The translations under genes and the position numbers were made by a program. A DNA stretch of 64,000 nucleotides from GCA-016700035 sp964454845. GTDB lineage: Bacteria > Patescibacteriota > Saccharimonadia > CAILAD01 > GCA-016700035. Where the stretch lies: NCBI GenBank assembly GCA_964454845.1, contig CAYVVS010000003.1, positions 1 through 64,000 on the forward strand, given 5' to 3'. The first letter of the stretch is position 1. Each line of letters opens with the position of its first letter. Shown here one piece after another: positions 50,691-58,364 of the stretch. A model generated the notes under the pieces. It was not told where the DNA came from. It did no database searches and was given only the letters and a program-made list of their open reading frames with translations.

Positions 50691-52130
50691 TTATCTAACA
50701 TAGCTACTCTCGTCAAAAGTAAGCTTACCACCATTGTTAATTAGGTATGGTGAGTCTCGGGTATTACCAAACCCAGAACGAGATAGCTTTTGGATCAAAG
50801 ATCCGGTTGCATCATAAGGTGCCTCAAAGCTAACGCCCTCTAACTTTAAATCAGCAGGAAAACGTAGTGGTCCAGTGGTACCATTTGACTCTATGCCCAT
50901 CATAAAAGGTTGATTTAAGCCTACCGCATACCCTTCCAAGTTTTTGAAGCCAAAGTATAAATCATACTTGAGGCCATCTGGGGCATTATCTGCTTTCGCT
51001 ACCAATTTGTTGATAAATGATGAAGCCATAGCTATATATTCCGTGAATGCATATTCATTAATTAACACGGCATATCCCTCTGCTTTTGCAACTTCACTAT
51101 CTAAGCCCCATCCTAAGAAATTCCTTAATGTCCCGGCGAAAAATACTTCACCAGTCTCGCTAACTTGCAGTATTTTTCTACTGCCATTCCTAATTTCCCA
51201 TACCTCAAGCTCGGCAGTGGGATTCTCTGACATTGCTACGCCCAGGTCCCAGCCCATATTTCGCAGTTTGGGTGGGTTTTTAATGAGATGCGCGACGCTA
51301 TTTTGTTCATTTGGGGAGTTCCAGAAGTTGTGAAACTCAAGCTGAGTTCTGGGCTTGGCAAAGCAGTAGAAGAACCCTTCGCCATCATCTCCAACCTTCT
51401 CGTCAGCCTCAGCTAAAAAATGGTCTCTGCGCTCCTCTGTGTTATCAGCAGCGTTATTTGCCAAACCACCATTTAACAACTGGTCAACTTTTGACTCTAG
51501 TCTTGATAAGTCCTGCGAGTAAGGCTTGCCTGTACTTTCGTTAGCAATGCCTTGTGCAATATAGCTCTGCACCTTTTCACTAGATAGCGGCTCATTCTCG
51601 GCACCATATCTTTCATACACGCCAATAACCTTACCTCTTAATTTGTGTCCCTCAATGAGGACTTGGTCTGAATGAAGCATTATTGGATAAAGGCCAATTT
51701 CTTGTGCACTCGGTATTCTCATCCATAAGACAGACTTCTCTTCATCAATATCAATGAAGTCATGTTCAATGTTCTCCAAGCTGAATGCTGGTATTAAGGC
51801 TGCCTTCATGGAATCTCGCCAAGAAGTAAGATTTACTTCGGCCCTATTTATACCAACCACACTCTCAACATATTCCGTCATTTGACTGCTTTGTATCTGA
51901 GTCTTTAATCCGATAAAGATATACCCACCCCCAGAATTAGCGATGGATGAGCAATCTTTTGCAAGTTCTTTCTTTGCTATTGAGGCACCAGGTTCATTCG
52001 ATGTGGTGGCATAGTGCTTGTCGCGGAACTCAAACCAAGAAGTTTCTTGTAGCCCAACTAAATCATCTAAGTTTTTAGATGTGATAATCGCTTCTATCTT
52101 TTCCCTTGTGGGCTCGGTAATATCTTGCAT
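50691..52130 (-). CDS. AlbA_2 (Schlafen-type) domain protein
   Basis: A 479-aa protein. The N-terminal AlbA_2/divergent AAA_4 domain is seen in ETSWFEFRDKHYA, IAKKELAKDCSSIANSGGGY and IFIGLKT. The remainder (about residues 230-479) is unassigned. Such proteins occur as regulators and in defence loci. Adjacent to the HSDR_N-type nuclease, convergent with it. Confidence 0.75.
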   Translation of the reverse strand: MQDITEPTREKIEAIITSKNLDDLVGLQETSWFEFRDKHYATTSNEPGASIAKKELAKDCSSIANSGGGYIFIGLKTQIQSSQMTEYVESVVGINRAEVNLTSWRDSMKAALIPAFSLENIEHDFIDIDEEKSVLWMRIPSAQEIGLYPIMLHSDQVLIEGHKLRGKVIGVYERYGAENEPLSSEKVQSYIAQGIANESTGKPYSQDLSRLESKVDQLLNGGLANNAADNTEERRDHFLAEADEKVGDDGEGFFYCFAKPRTQLEFHNFWNSPNEQNSVAHLIKNPPKLRNMGWDLGVAMSENPTAELEVWEIRNGSRKILQVSETGEVFFAGTLRNFLGWGLDSEVAKAEGYAVLINEYAFTEYIAMASSFINKLVAKADNAPDGLKYDLYFGFKNLEGYAVGLNQPFMMGIESNGTTGPLRFPADLKLEGVSFEAPYDATGSLIQKLSRSGFGNTRDSPYLINNGGKLTFDESSYVR

Positions 52131-52303
52131 GACGAACTAATTATACATCTCTAACAAAGCCGTATCGCTATTATTCTTGTGGGGCTTTATGCTTGCTCTC
52201 TCTAAAGTTGCAAGGGATTTCTTGTAGCTGGCTGACAATCATTCGAGTTCGATTTAGGATTTATACCATTGAAAAAGCCGAGCACAAGGCTCGACTGTTT
52301 CAA

Positions 52304-52457
52304 TGGTGCGGGTACCGGGACTACATGTATAAACTGCAGGATTTCTCGGAGCAAGCTCCTGCGAGAGCCTTTGTTTAGCAAACCCGGCCTTCGGCCAATT
52401 AGCTTTGAGCCAAAACTCATACCAATATAAAAACCCCGCGGTGTGGGGTATTTATAT
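52304..52457 (-). repeat. tRNA-tail unit 2 (Gly locus), 154 bp
   Basis: Minus strand: starts behind tail copy B with a CCA-anchored inverted repeat (CCAATATAAATACCCC...GGGGTTTTTATATTGG), then GTTTTGGCTCAAA, a GGCCGAAGGCC hairpin, a hairpin with core CTCGCAGGAGCTTGCTCCGAG, and ends in AGTCCCGGTACCCGCACCA (52304-52322). A further CCA-anchored hairpin (52263-52306) follows that copy. Confidence 0.75.
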
Positions 52458-52617
52458 TGGTGCGGGTACCGGGACTATGAAATATATTCTTGCGGCGTGC
52501 TCGGAATATATTCCTGCGCGCGTCCTCGAATATCAAACCCGCGCTTCGCGCTATCGGGTTTGAGCCAAAACTCTAACCATACTAAAAGCACCCGACTTTC
52601 GCCGAGTGCTTTTAGTA
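52458..52617 (-). repeat. tRNA-tail unit 1 (Gly locus), 160 bp
   Basis: Minus strand, directly behind tRNA-Gly: a CCA-anchored inverted repeat (52577-52620), GTTTTGGCTCAAA, an AGCGCGAAGCGC hairpin, an AT hairpin with core GCGCAGGAATATATTCCGAGC (21 bases, 52499-52519 region), and a second 19-base tRNA tail copy at 52458-52476. Confidence 0.75.
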
Positions 52618-52693
52618 TGGTGCGGGTACCGGGACTCAAACCCGGGGCCTCTTCCTTGGCAAGGAAGCGCTCTATCAGCTGAGCTACACCCGC
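52618..52693 (-). tRNA. tRNA-Gly (GCC)
   Basis: Minus strand, 76 bases with CCA: acceptor GCGGGTG/TACCCGC, anticodon stem CTTCC/GGAAG with loop TTGCCAA (anticodon GCC), T arm CCGGGTTTGAGTCCCGG. Two more copies of its last 19 bases follow in tandem. Confidence 0.96.
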
Positions 52694-52855
52694 GCGTCCA
52701 AGTGTACTTCGCGTCGCATTCGGCTTCGCCGACGTGCTGTGCTCCGAACACTTCTCCTTATAAATTTTTCGACAGCTTTCTATTGCTCATGGTTCGTAAT
52801 GAAATGGTATTCGCAAATGAAGTGCTTAGTCAAAAAATTTGAGGGAACTTCTAAA

Positions 52856-52931
52856 TGGTGGCACCTGTTGGAATCGAACCAACGACGCACGGCTCTTCAG
52901 GCCGTCGCTCTACCAACTGAGCTAAGGTGCC
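52856..52931 (-). tRNA. tRNA-Phe (GAA)
   Basis: Minus strand, 76 bases with CCA: acceptor GGCACCT/AGGTGCC, anticodon stem ACGGC/GCCGT with loop CTGAAGA (anticodon GAA), T loop GGTTCGATTCC. No tail copies around it. Confidence 0.96.
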
Positions 52932-53038
52932 GCGCATATAAAAAGTACGAGATAACTGGAATATAGTAGCTGATTTCTTGCAATATTTCAATGTTTCCCA
53001 CCTGATGAGGTATAATGGTCGCGCACTAAATTGCCCGC

Positions 53039-53112
53039 GGCACCTTGGCGGAGTGGTTACGCAGCGGTCTGCAAAACCGCGTACACCGGTTCAATTCCGG
53101 TAGGTGCCTCCA
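53039..53112 (+). tRNA. tRNA-Cys (GCA)
   Basis: Plus strand, 74 bases with CCA: acceptor GGCACCT/AGGTGCC, anticodon stem GCGGT/ACCGC with loop CTGCAAA (anticodon GCA), T arm CCGGTTCAATTCCGG. TATAAT lies about 30 bases upstream. Confidence 0.96.
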
Positions 53113-53166
53113 TTCTTTTTTCCTGATTGTTCGGCTATAATAGCTTGCAAAGAAAGGACTTATTTT

Positions 53167-53760
53167 ATGCTGATTGTTTACATTATTTTAGCGGTTGTGG
53201 TGATTGGAGCTATCTGGCTTTGGGCTACTTACAACGGCTTGGTGAAGGCGCACACTCGCTCGGATGAGGCGCTCTCGGACATCACCGTACAGATGAAGCG
53301 TCGCTTGGACCTTATTCCAAACTTGGTTGAGTCCGTAAAAGGCTACGCCAAGCACGAAAAGTCTGTGTTGGAGGGTGTTACCAAGGCCCGCAATATGGCC
53401 ATGGCAGCTCCAGATGGAGATCTCTCTAAGCAAGCCGAGGCCGATAATATGCTCTCGGGTGCTCTTAAGAGCTTGTTTGCAGTGGCAGAAAGCTATCCAG
53501 ACCTAAAGGCCAACCAAAACTTCTTGCAATTACAGCAAGAGTTGGTAGATACCGAAGATAAAATTCAGGCTTCACGCCGCTTTTATAACGGAAACGTGCG
53601 TGATTACAACATCAAGCTCAAGGTGTTTCCAACTAATATGTTTGCGAAGTCGCTCGGGTTTACTCCATACGAATTCTTTGAAGTTTCCGAAAGTGAACGT
53701 GCGGCAGTAGAAAAGCCAGTAGATGTAAGCTTTGACGAAAAGGCAGAAGCTAAGAAGTAA
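53167..53760 (+). CDS. lemA: LemA family protein
   Basis: A 197-aa protein: a single N-terminal transmembrane helix, then NGLVKAHTRSDEALSDITVQ, RRLDLIPNLVESVKGYAKHE and RFYNGNVRDYNIKLKVFPTN, the LemA signature. ATG 53167 follows AAAGGA by eight bases; the longer frame starts inside the tRNA-promoter region. LemA and HtpX are commonly neighbours; here they are split by four GC-rich genes. Confidence 0.93.
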   Translation: MLIVYIILAVVVIGAIWLWATYNGLVKAHTRSDEALSDITVQMKRRLDLIPNLVESVKGYAKHEKSVLEGVTKARNMAMAAPDGDLSKQAEADNMLSGALKSLFAVAESYPDLKANQNFLQLQQELVDTEDKIQASRRFYNGNVRDYNIKLKVFPTNMFAKSLGFTPYEFFEVSESERAAVEKPVDVSFDEKAEAKK

Positions 53761-53783
53761 GTTTATAAAATCTGAATAAAAAA

Positions 53784-53812
53784 TGAGGCCCGGATTTCTC
53801 CGGGCCTTTTGG
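53784..53812. terminator. Terminator between lemA and the inserted array
   Basis: GGCCCGGA, TTTC, TCCGGGCC with TTTT on the plus side and ATTTTTT on the minus side; serves lemA and the gene at 54496. Confidence 0.9.
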
Positions 53813-53827
53813 TGCATTCGCGAGTGA

Positions 53828-54496
53828 TCACTCCTCGCTGGCACCACTCTGCTCATCGTCTGGATCGTCGCTGGGATGCTGGGCGTCCATGATGCCCTGG
53901 AGGACGATCGGGCCCAGCCACGCGGACGAAGCCTTCTGGCTCCACAGGCCGCGCTGGTCGGCGAGACGGGCGAAGAACTTTGATGCCGCCTCGGCGACGT
54001 ACTCGGGGGCCTTCAGGTGATCGAGCTCCTGAGCCAGCTTGAGTAGCTCCAGGAACTCCGGCTTGGAGTGTGGCGTTCGGCAGTTCTCGCGCAACTTCTT
54101 GTTGGCTCGCCAGTATGTCGCCTGGTCGGGAGTTGCCCCGTAGCGCAGTCGAGCGATGATGTAAGGCCAGTAGCTGCGGCAGGTGAGGAGGGCGAACAAG
54201 AAGCCGATTCCGACAAGAACAATGAAGCTCGTGATGAACCAGTCTGTATCTTCGCTGCCGTGTAGCAGCGTTTGCGGCACGAAGACAACGATCATGCCGA
54301 AAACGATTGTGCCAGCCCAGGCTACGAAAGGAGCCAAGATGCCCGCATCGCTCACCTGTACTTTGTTGACGGGCACCATCGAGCCATCTCCGTTGTAGGT
54401 GCCGATGATGCGGGGGTCGACGTCGGGCGGCTGCTCGGCAGGGATCGTGGTGTCCACGAGCTCTCCATCGGGGCCAGTAACCAATTCGCTGTCCAT
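53828..54496 (-). CDS. GC-rich two-TM paralog A
   Basis: A protein of about 222 aa. ATG 54496 follows GAGAGGAAAGCACC. After a Gly/Asp-rich start (PRIIGTYNGDGSMVPVNKVQ) come two transmembrane helices separated by a short outside loop, then a cytoplasmic domain with ARLRYGATPDQATYWRANKK, RENCRTPHSKPEFLELL. The same plan and motifs recur in the genes at 55162 and 55977. Function unknown. Confidence 0.72.
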   Translation of the reverse strand: MDSELVTGPDGELVDTTIPAEQPPDVDPRIIGTYNGDGSMVPVNKVQVSDAGILAPFVAWAGTIVFGMIVVFVPQTLLHGSEDTDWFITSFIVLVGIGFLFALLTCRSYWPYIIARLRYGATPDQATYWRANKKLRENCRTPHSKPEFLELLKLAQELDHLKAPEYVAEAASKFFARLADQRGLWSQKASSAWLGPIVLQGIMDAQHPSDDPDDEQSGASEE

Positions 54497-54530
54497 GGTG
54501 CTTTCCTCTCGGTGTGAGTAGAACCCGCTC

Positions 54531-54559
54531 ACTGTACAATAAAAAATGTTTTGTGTCAA
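54531..54559 (-). promoter_or_regulatory. sigma70-type promoter of paralog A
   Basis: TTGACA, 17 bp, TACAGT; its -35 box directly follows the T tract of the next gene's terminator. Confidence 0.85.
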
Positions 54560-54588
54560 TAAAAAAACCCCGGTTGAATCGGGGTGGG
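54560..54588 (-). terminator. Terminator of paralog B
   Basis: Minus strand: CCCCGATTCAACCGGGG then TTTTTTTATTGACA, where the end is already the -35 box of paralog A's promoter. Confidence 0.88.
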
Positions 54589-54592
54589 GGAG

Positions 54593-55162
54593 CTAGTCCT
54601 GGGTTGTCAGCCTGTCGAGCTGTTCGAGCATTTGCCTGTCGACCTGGAAGCCACGCTCGCGTCGCAATCGAATCAAGTTTTTGCGCATCTCAACTCGTAC
54701 ATGCTCTCTGTACTTCTGAGCATCGAGAGCTTCGGCGGCATAGATGAGCGTCTTAAACTCATCGGCGGTGCGTGGCTTACGGCACTCGAATCGCAGCTCT
54801 GCGTTGGCAAGCCAGTACTCGGCCTCCTGCTTGGTGGCCAAAAACCTTCGCCTAGCCTTCAAGTACGGGTAGAGCGATGTGACGACCGCGAGCGTGTAGA
54901 TGATCAGACCGAGCGACATGGATGCAATCACGATTTCTCCTGCTGCGTCGCTGGCTGTCATAAAGGGAGGCTTCAATACTCGGGCAGTCAGTACGCTGAA
55001 GCCCAGAGTGACGCAGAGCCAGGCTATGGGCAGGAATATTGATGTCAGGACGATTGTGCCAGCAAAGCCCTTGCTGCACTGTTCGGCGATGGCAGTTTGA
55101 GAACCGTCGCCTTCGTACTTACGCAGGAGCGGCTTGGCTGGGTCGAGCATTTGAGTTTGCAC
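54593..55162 (-). CDS. GC-rich two-TM paralog B
   Basis: A 189-aa protein, GTG start after AGAAGG. Start region LLRKYEGDGSQTAI, two transmembrane helices, then LKARRRFLATKQEAEYWLAN, ELRFECRKPRTADEFKTLIY: clearly homologous to paralogs A and C at the same positions. The leader (GCGGGTTCT) is also shared with paralog A. Confidence 0.72.
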   Translation of the reverse strand: MQTQMLDPAKPLLRKYEGDGSQTAIAEQCSKGFAGTIVLTSIFLPIAWLCVTLGFSVLTARVLKPPFMTASDAAGEIVIASMSLGLIIYTLAVVTSLYPYLKARRRFLATKQEAEYWLANAELRFECRKPRTADEFKTLIYAAEALDAQKYREHVRVEMRKNLIRLRRERGFQVDRQMLEQLDRLTTQD

Positions 55163-55196
55163 AGGTGCCTTCTTTCTATGAAGAGAGAACCCGCAT

Positions 55197-55226
55197 ACTG
55201 TAATCCAGATAAGGAAAAGATGTCAA
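55197..55226 (-). promoter_or_regulatory. sigma70-type promoter of paralog B
   Basis: TTGACA, 18 bp, TACAGT. Confidence 0.82.
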
Positions 55227-55227
55227 T

Positions 55228-55260
55228 AAAAAAGAAACCCCGCTCCGAAGAGCGGGGGTG
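55228..55260 (-). terminator. Terminator of paralog C
   Basis: Minus strand: CCCCGCT, CTTCGG, AGCGGGG, then TTTCTTTTTTATTGACA, again running into the next -35 box. Confidence 0.9.
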
Positions 55261-55272
55261 CCGACCCGTAGG

Positions 55273-55977
55273 TCAGCTGTAGGAACGTAGCCCGGCCGAG
55301 GCGATGGTCTCCTTCAGGTCGAGCTGGCGAGCCGGATGATCTCCGGGCACTCCGTGCTCGTCAAGGAGGTTCTTGTAACTCCTGGTCAGCTTCTCGGCAA
55401 CCCACGGGATCAACTCCTGCTGATCGGCAGTGGTTGCCTCGACGATGAGCCGCTGGAACTGCTCCGGTGTACGTGGCTTCACACACTGCACGCGCAACGT
55501 GTAGTTGTCGCGCCAGTAGTTGGCCTCGGCCGGAGAAGCCTTGTAGCGAATCCGGGCTTCGTAGAACTTGTAGAACGGTAGAACCGCGAACAAGAAAGCC
55601 CAGAAGGAAGCGAACGCGAAGCCCTGCAGGGTACGAGTGGGGATTTTCGACGTCCATGAGCGCTGCATGGAAGAATCCAGGCAGGCTTCGTGGAGCGTGG
55701 AGTAGTCCTCGCTGTTGAGCATGGTGTAGCTGTTGTAGCTCGCGCTCTCGAGTGCGTAGAGACACTCGTTGACGGCCCTGCTCTCGTACGTGGTTTTTGC
55801 TTCGCGGCTGTCCACGAACAGTGCTCCACCGATGAACAGGCAGAACATCACCAGCCAGTAGCATGCCGGGTAGATGATGCGCTTGCTCTGGCTCTGCAGC
55901 TCCAACGGCTGCATCTCGCCACTGCCCTTGTAGGCACCCAGCAGGCTGGCGGGTTGTGTGTGCATTTCGGTGGACAT
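55273..55977 (-). CDS. GC-rich two-TM paralog C
   Basis: A 234-aa protein. ATG 55977 follows GAGGTGACA; upstream codons overlap the promoter. Start region LLGAYKGSGEMQPLELQ, two transmembrane helices with a long outside loop holding two cysteines (NECLYALESAS, and EACLDSS), then ARIRYKASPAEANYWRDNYT, RVQCVKPRTPEQFQRLIVEA. Third member of the A/B/C family. Confidence 0.72.
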   Translation of the reverse strand: MSTEMHTQPASLLGAYKGSGEMQPLELQSQSKRIIYPACYWLVMFCLFIGGALFVDSREAKTTYESRAVNECLYALESASYNSYTMLNSEDYSTLHEACLDSSMQRSWTSKIPTRTLQGFAFASFWAFLFAVLPFYKFYEARIRYKASPAEANYWRDNYTLRVQCVKPRTPEQFQRLIVEATTADQQELIPWVAEKLTRSYKNLLDEHGVPGDHPARQLDLKETIASAGLRSYS

Positions 55978-56011
55978 TGTCACCTCGATATGTAGGGGTA
56001 CGAACATGATT

Positions 56012-56040
56012 ATTATAACATAAGTAATATAAAAAAGCAA
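56012..56040 (-). promoter_or_regulatory. sigma70-type promoter of paralog C
   Basis: TTGCTT, 17 bp, TATAAT. Confidence 0.88.
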
Positions 56041-56050
56041 GTAGACAAGT

Positions 56051-56086
56051 AAAAATATGAGCCGTACGGGTTAGGTACGGCTCGGG
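56051..56086 (-). terminator. Terminator of the Cys-rich gene
   Basis: Minus strand: GAGCCGTAC, CTAACC, (C)GTACGGCTC, then ATATTTTTACTTG. Confidence 0.85.
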
Positions 56087-56092
56087 AGACGC

Positions 56093-56608
56093 CTAGATGG
56101 CGTCGGGGTCGAAGCCCAGCATGTCGATGCGGTCCTGGCGCAGGGCTTCGGCACGGTCTTCGGGACTCATCAAGGCCAGTTCACCAGCCCAGAGGGCATC
56201 TTCGAGGTACTCGCGACCATCGGCATCAGCACGACTTTCGGGGTCGTACCAGAAGTCCTCATCGGGGTCGTAGTAATCCCGGCTGGGGTCGTAACTGGCG
56301 TCGTCGGCTGGCTCGCATCGGCACGGGAATCCGTAGCAGTGCATGCACTGCATGGTGAAGTCTTCGAGGAAGAGCTGGGAGCAGCCGCAGGGGTCTTCCC
56401 AGCAACTGGGACAGGTGTTGGGATCGCGCGGTCCCTTCAGGTTCTGCAAGACAACGCCGTCGTTACCGACAACCATGCAGCCACCTTCGCAGCCAGGATC
56501 GGTGCAGAAGGGGTTGTTGCAGGCGGTCTCAAGGTCTTCGGGGTCGAGATGACCACGGAGCCGATGGGCAACGGCGTGCTGCCAGACTGGCTGAATCTTG
56601 GTTGGCAT
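56093..56608 (-). CDS. GC-rich Cys-rich acidic protein
   Basis: A 171-aa protein. AGGAG lies five bases before ATG 56608. Residues 30-100 hold twelve cysteines in short groups (CNNPFCTDPGCEGGC, CPSCWEDPCGC, CMHCYGFPCRC), suggesting several metal-binding knuckles. The C-terminal half is strongly acidic (YYDPDEDFWYDPES). No membrane segment. No family recognised. Confidence 0.7.
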   Translation of the reverse strand: MPTKIQPVWQHAVAHRLRGHLDPEDLETACNNPFCTDPGCEGGCMVVGNDGVVLQNLKGPRDPNTCPSCWEDPCGCSQLFLEDFTMQCMHCYGFPCRCEPADDASYDPSRDYYDPDEDFWYDPESRADADGREYLEDALWAGELALMSPEDRAEALRQDRIDMLGFDPDAI

Positions 56609-56642
56609 GGGTACTCCTGGTCGAGGTGACTAGATCGTAACT

Positions 56643-56671
56643 ATTATACTATAAATATGCTAAAAAAGCAA
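56643..56671 (-). promoter_or_regulatory. sigma70-type promoter of the Cys-rich gene
   Basis: TTGCTT, 17 bp, TATAAT, diverging from the htpX promoter 24 bases away. Confidence 0.9.
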
Positions 56672-56706
56672 TACAAATGAGCCTGCAAATCAGGTATAAT
56701 ATTGGT

Positions 56707-57621
56707 ATGTATACAGAAGTAGCAAAGAACAAACGCAACTCCACTTTGCTGGTGTTGGCTTTTCTCACCATTACCGTGCTCTTGGGGTGGGTGTTTTCAC
56801 TGGCTTTTGATAGCCCGTGGATACTCTATATTGCTGCTTTTGCGTCGATTCTCTACACCTGGGTGAGCTATTATAATTCCGACAAAATGGTGTTGGCGGT
56901 ATCTGGCGCCAAGGCTGTGAAGAAAAGCGACGCACCAGAGCTCTATAGATTGATGGAAAACCTCACGATTGCAGCAGGGCTACCCATGCCGCGGTTGTAT
57001 GTGATTGATGACACGGCGCCGAATGCCTTTGCGACTGGCCGCGACCCTCAGCACGCCGTTGTGTGTGTTACAACAGGTCTTTTGCAAAAGCTGGATAAGC
57101 AGGAACTAGAAGGGGTGTTAGCACATGAGCTCTCTCACATTGGTAATTACGATATCCGCCTCATGAGCCTAATTGCTGTGCTGGTTTCGGTGATTGCATT
57201 GCTCTCAGATTTTTTCTTGCGCTGGGGATGGCTTATGGGCGGCGGTGATGATGATGGCCCAGGCAATAACTCAAACCCGATAATCTTTATTGTCGCGATT
57301 GTGCTGGCCCTGGTTGCACCAATTATTGGAGTGCTGATTCAGCTGGCTGTTAGTCGCAAGCGCGAATATTTGGCAGATGCTTCGGGCGCACTACTGACGC
57401 GTTATCCAGATGGACTGGCGAATGCGCTCGAGAAAATATCTGGTGACAAAGAGCCGCTTGAAGCTGCCAATAAAGCGACTGCTAATATGTATATTATTAA
57501 TCCAATGCGGGCGAATGTTGAGGGGAAGGATGCGCGTGGTTTTGCGGCTGGACTATTTTCGACTCATCCGCCAACCCCTGAGCGCGTAAAACGACTGCGC
57601 CATATGGGAGAACACGCATGA
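56707..57621 (+). CDS. htpX: HtpX-family M48 membrane metalloprotease
   Basis: A 304-aa protein with two N-terminal and two internal transmembrane segments. The zinc motif is GVLAHELSHIGNYD (HExxH), the third ligand is in REYLADASGALLTRYP and the end is FSTHPPTPERVKRL. It degrades misfolded membrane proteins. TATAAT (56695-56700) ends six bases before ATG 56707, so the transcript is leaderless; the frame's earlier start precedes the -10 box. Confidence 0.95.
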   Translation: MYTEVAKNKRNSTLLVLAFLTITVLLGWVFSLAFDSPWILYIAAFASILYTWVSYYNSDKMVLAVSGAKAVKKSDAPELYRLMENLTIAAGLPMPRLYVIDDTAPNAFATGRDPQHAVVCVTTGLLQKLDKQELEGVLAHELSHIGNYDIRLMSLIAVLVSVIALLSDFFLRWGWLMGGGDDDGPGNNSNPIIFIVAIVLALVAPIIGVLIQLAVSRKREYLADASGALLTRYPDGLANALEKISGDKEPLEAANKATANMYIINPMRANVEGKDARGFAAGLFSTHPPTPERVKRLRHMGEHA

Positions 57622-58364
57622 AAAAACTTTTGCCACAACATATTTTGCGCGGTGTTATTGTAGAATCGCTGACGTATTATTGGGCACACTTGGGCCGCTA
57701 CATTCGCGCCGGTCTGCCGTTGGTTATTCTTATCGCGTTAGCGCGTTTTATGACCACCGACTACACCGGCGATCAGTATGCGCTCATCATTACACTGCTT
57801 TCGGCGTTACTTTCTATGGCGCTGGCGCGCATTGCGGTAGCTGGCTGGGATACCAAGAAGGTAAAACTTCTCAGTTTATACAACGCGCTGATGAGCCGCT
57901 ACATTTCTACGCTCGGCTTGTTTATTGTTACGTTACTATTTGCGCTGCCACTTTTAGGTGGTTTTTTGGCGGTTGGTGTTGCTGTAATTGGTGATTTGGC
58001 CCGGTGGAGCTTACTTTTTTCATTGCCGCTTTTGGTGTTTGGGTTTTTTGTAGCTCTTGCTGCGAGCTTTGCCTTGTTTGCGCTCATGGATGACATGCAG
58101 CTCACCGTATTTGAGGCGTTTCGGGTATCTTTCCGCTTGGTGCGGAAGTTTATCCGACCCGTAGCCGTTTTGGCGGCACTGCTGGTAGTTGCGGGCGTAC
58201 TGATCCTGATTGCATTGTCTATCGCTGCGACCCCAATAACCGACTATTTGCAGGATTTGCGTTGGCAGGTAGTGTTGGATGCAGTAGTAAGTTTGATAGT
58301 TACACCACTCGTATTCTCACTATGGAGCCGGGTGTATAACCGCATGGTAGAAGCGTATGAATAG
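57618..58364 (+). CDS. Six-pass membrane protein
   Basis: A 248-aa hydrophobic protein starting in the ATGA overlap with htpX, with about six transmembrane helices and the short helix FEAFRVSFRLVRKFIRP near residue 170. It overlaps ligA by eight bases. Unassigned; co-transcribed with htpX and ligA. Confidence 0.6.
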   Translation: MKKLLPQHILRGVIVESLTYYWAHLGRYIRAGLPLVILIALARFMTTDYTGDQYALIITLLSALLSMALARIAVAGWDTKKVKLLSLYNALMSRYISTLGLFIVTLLFALPLLGGFLAVGVAVIGDLARWSLLFSLPLLVFGFFVALAASFALFALMDDMQLTVFEAFRVSFRLVRKFIRPVAVLAALLVVAGVLILIALSIAATPITDYLQDLRWQVVLDAVVSLIVTPLVFSLWSRVYNRMVEAYE

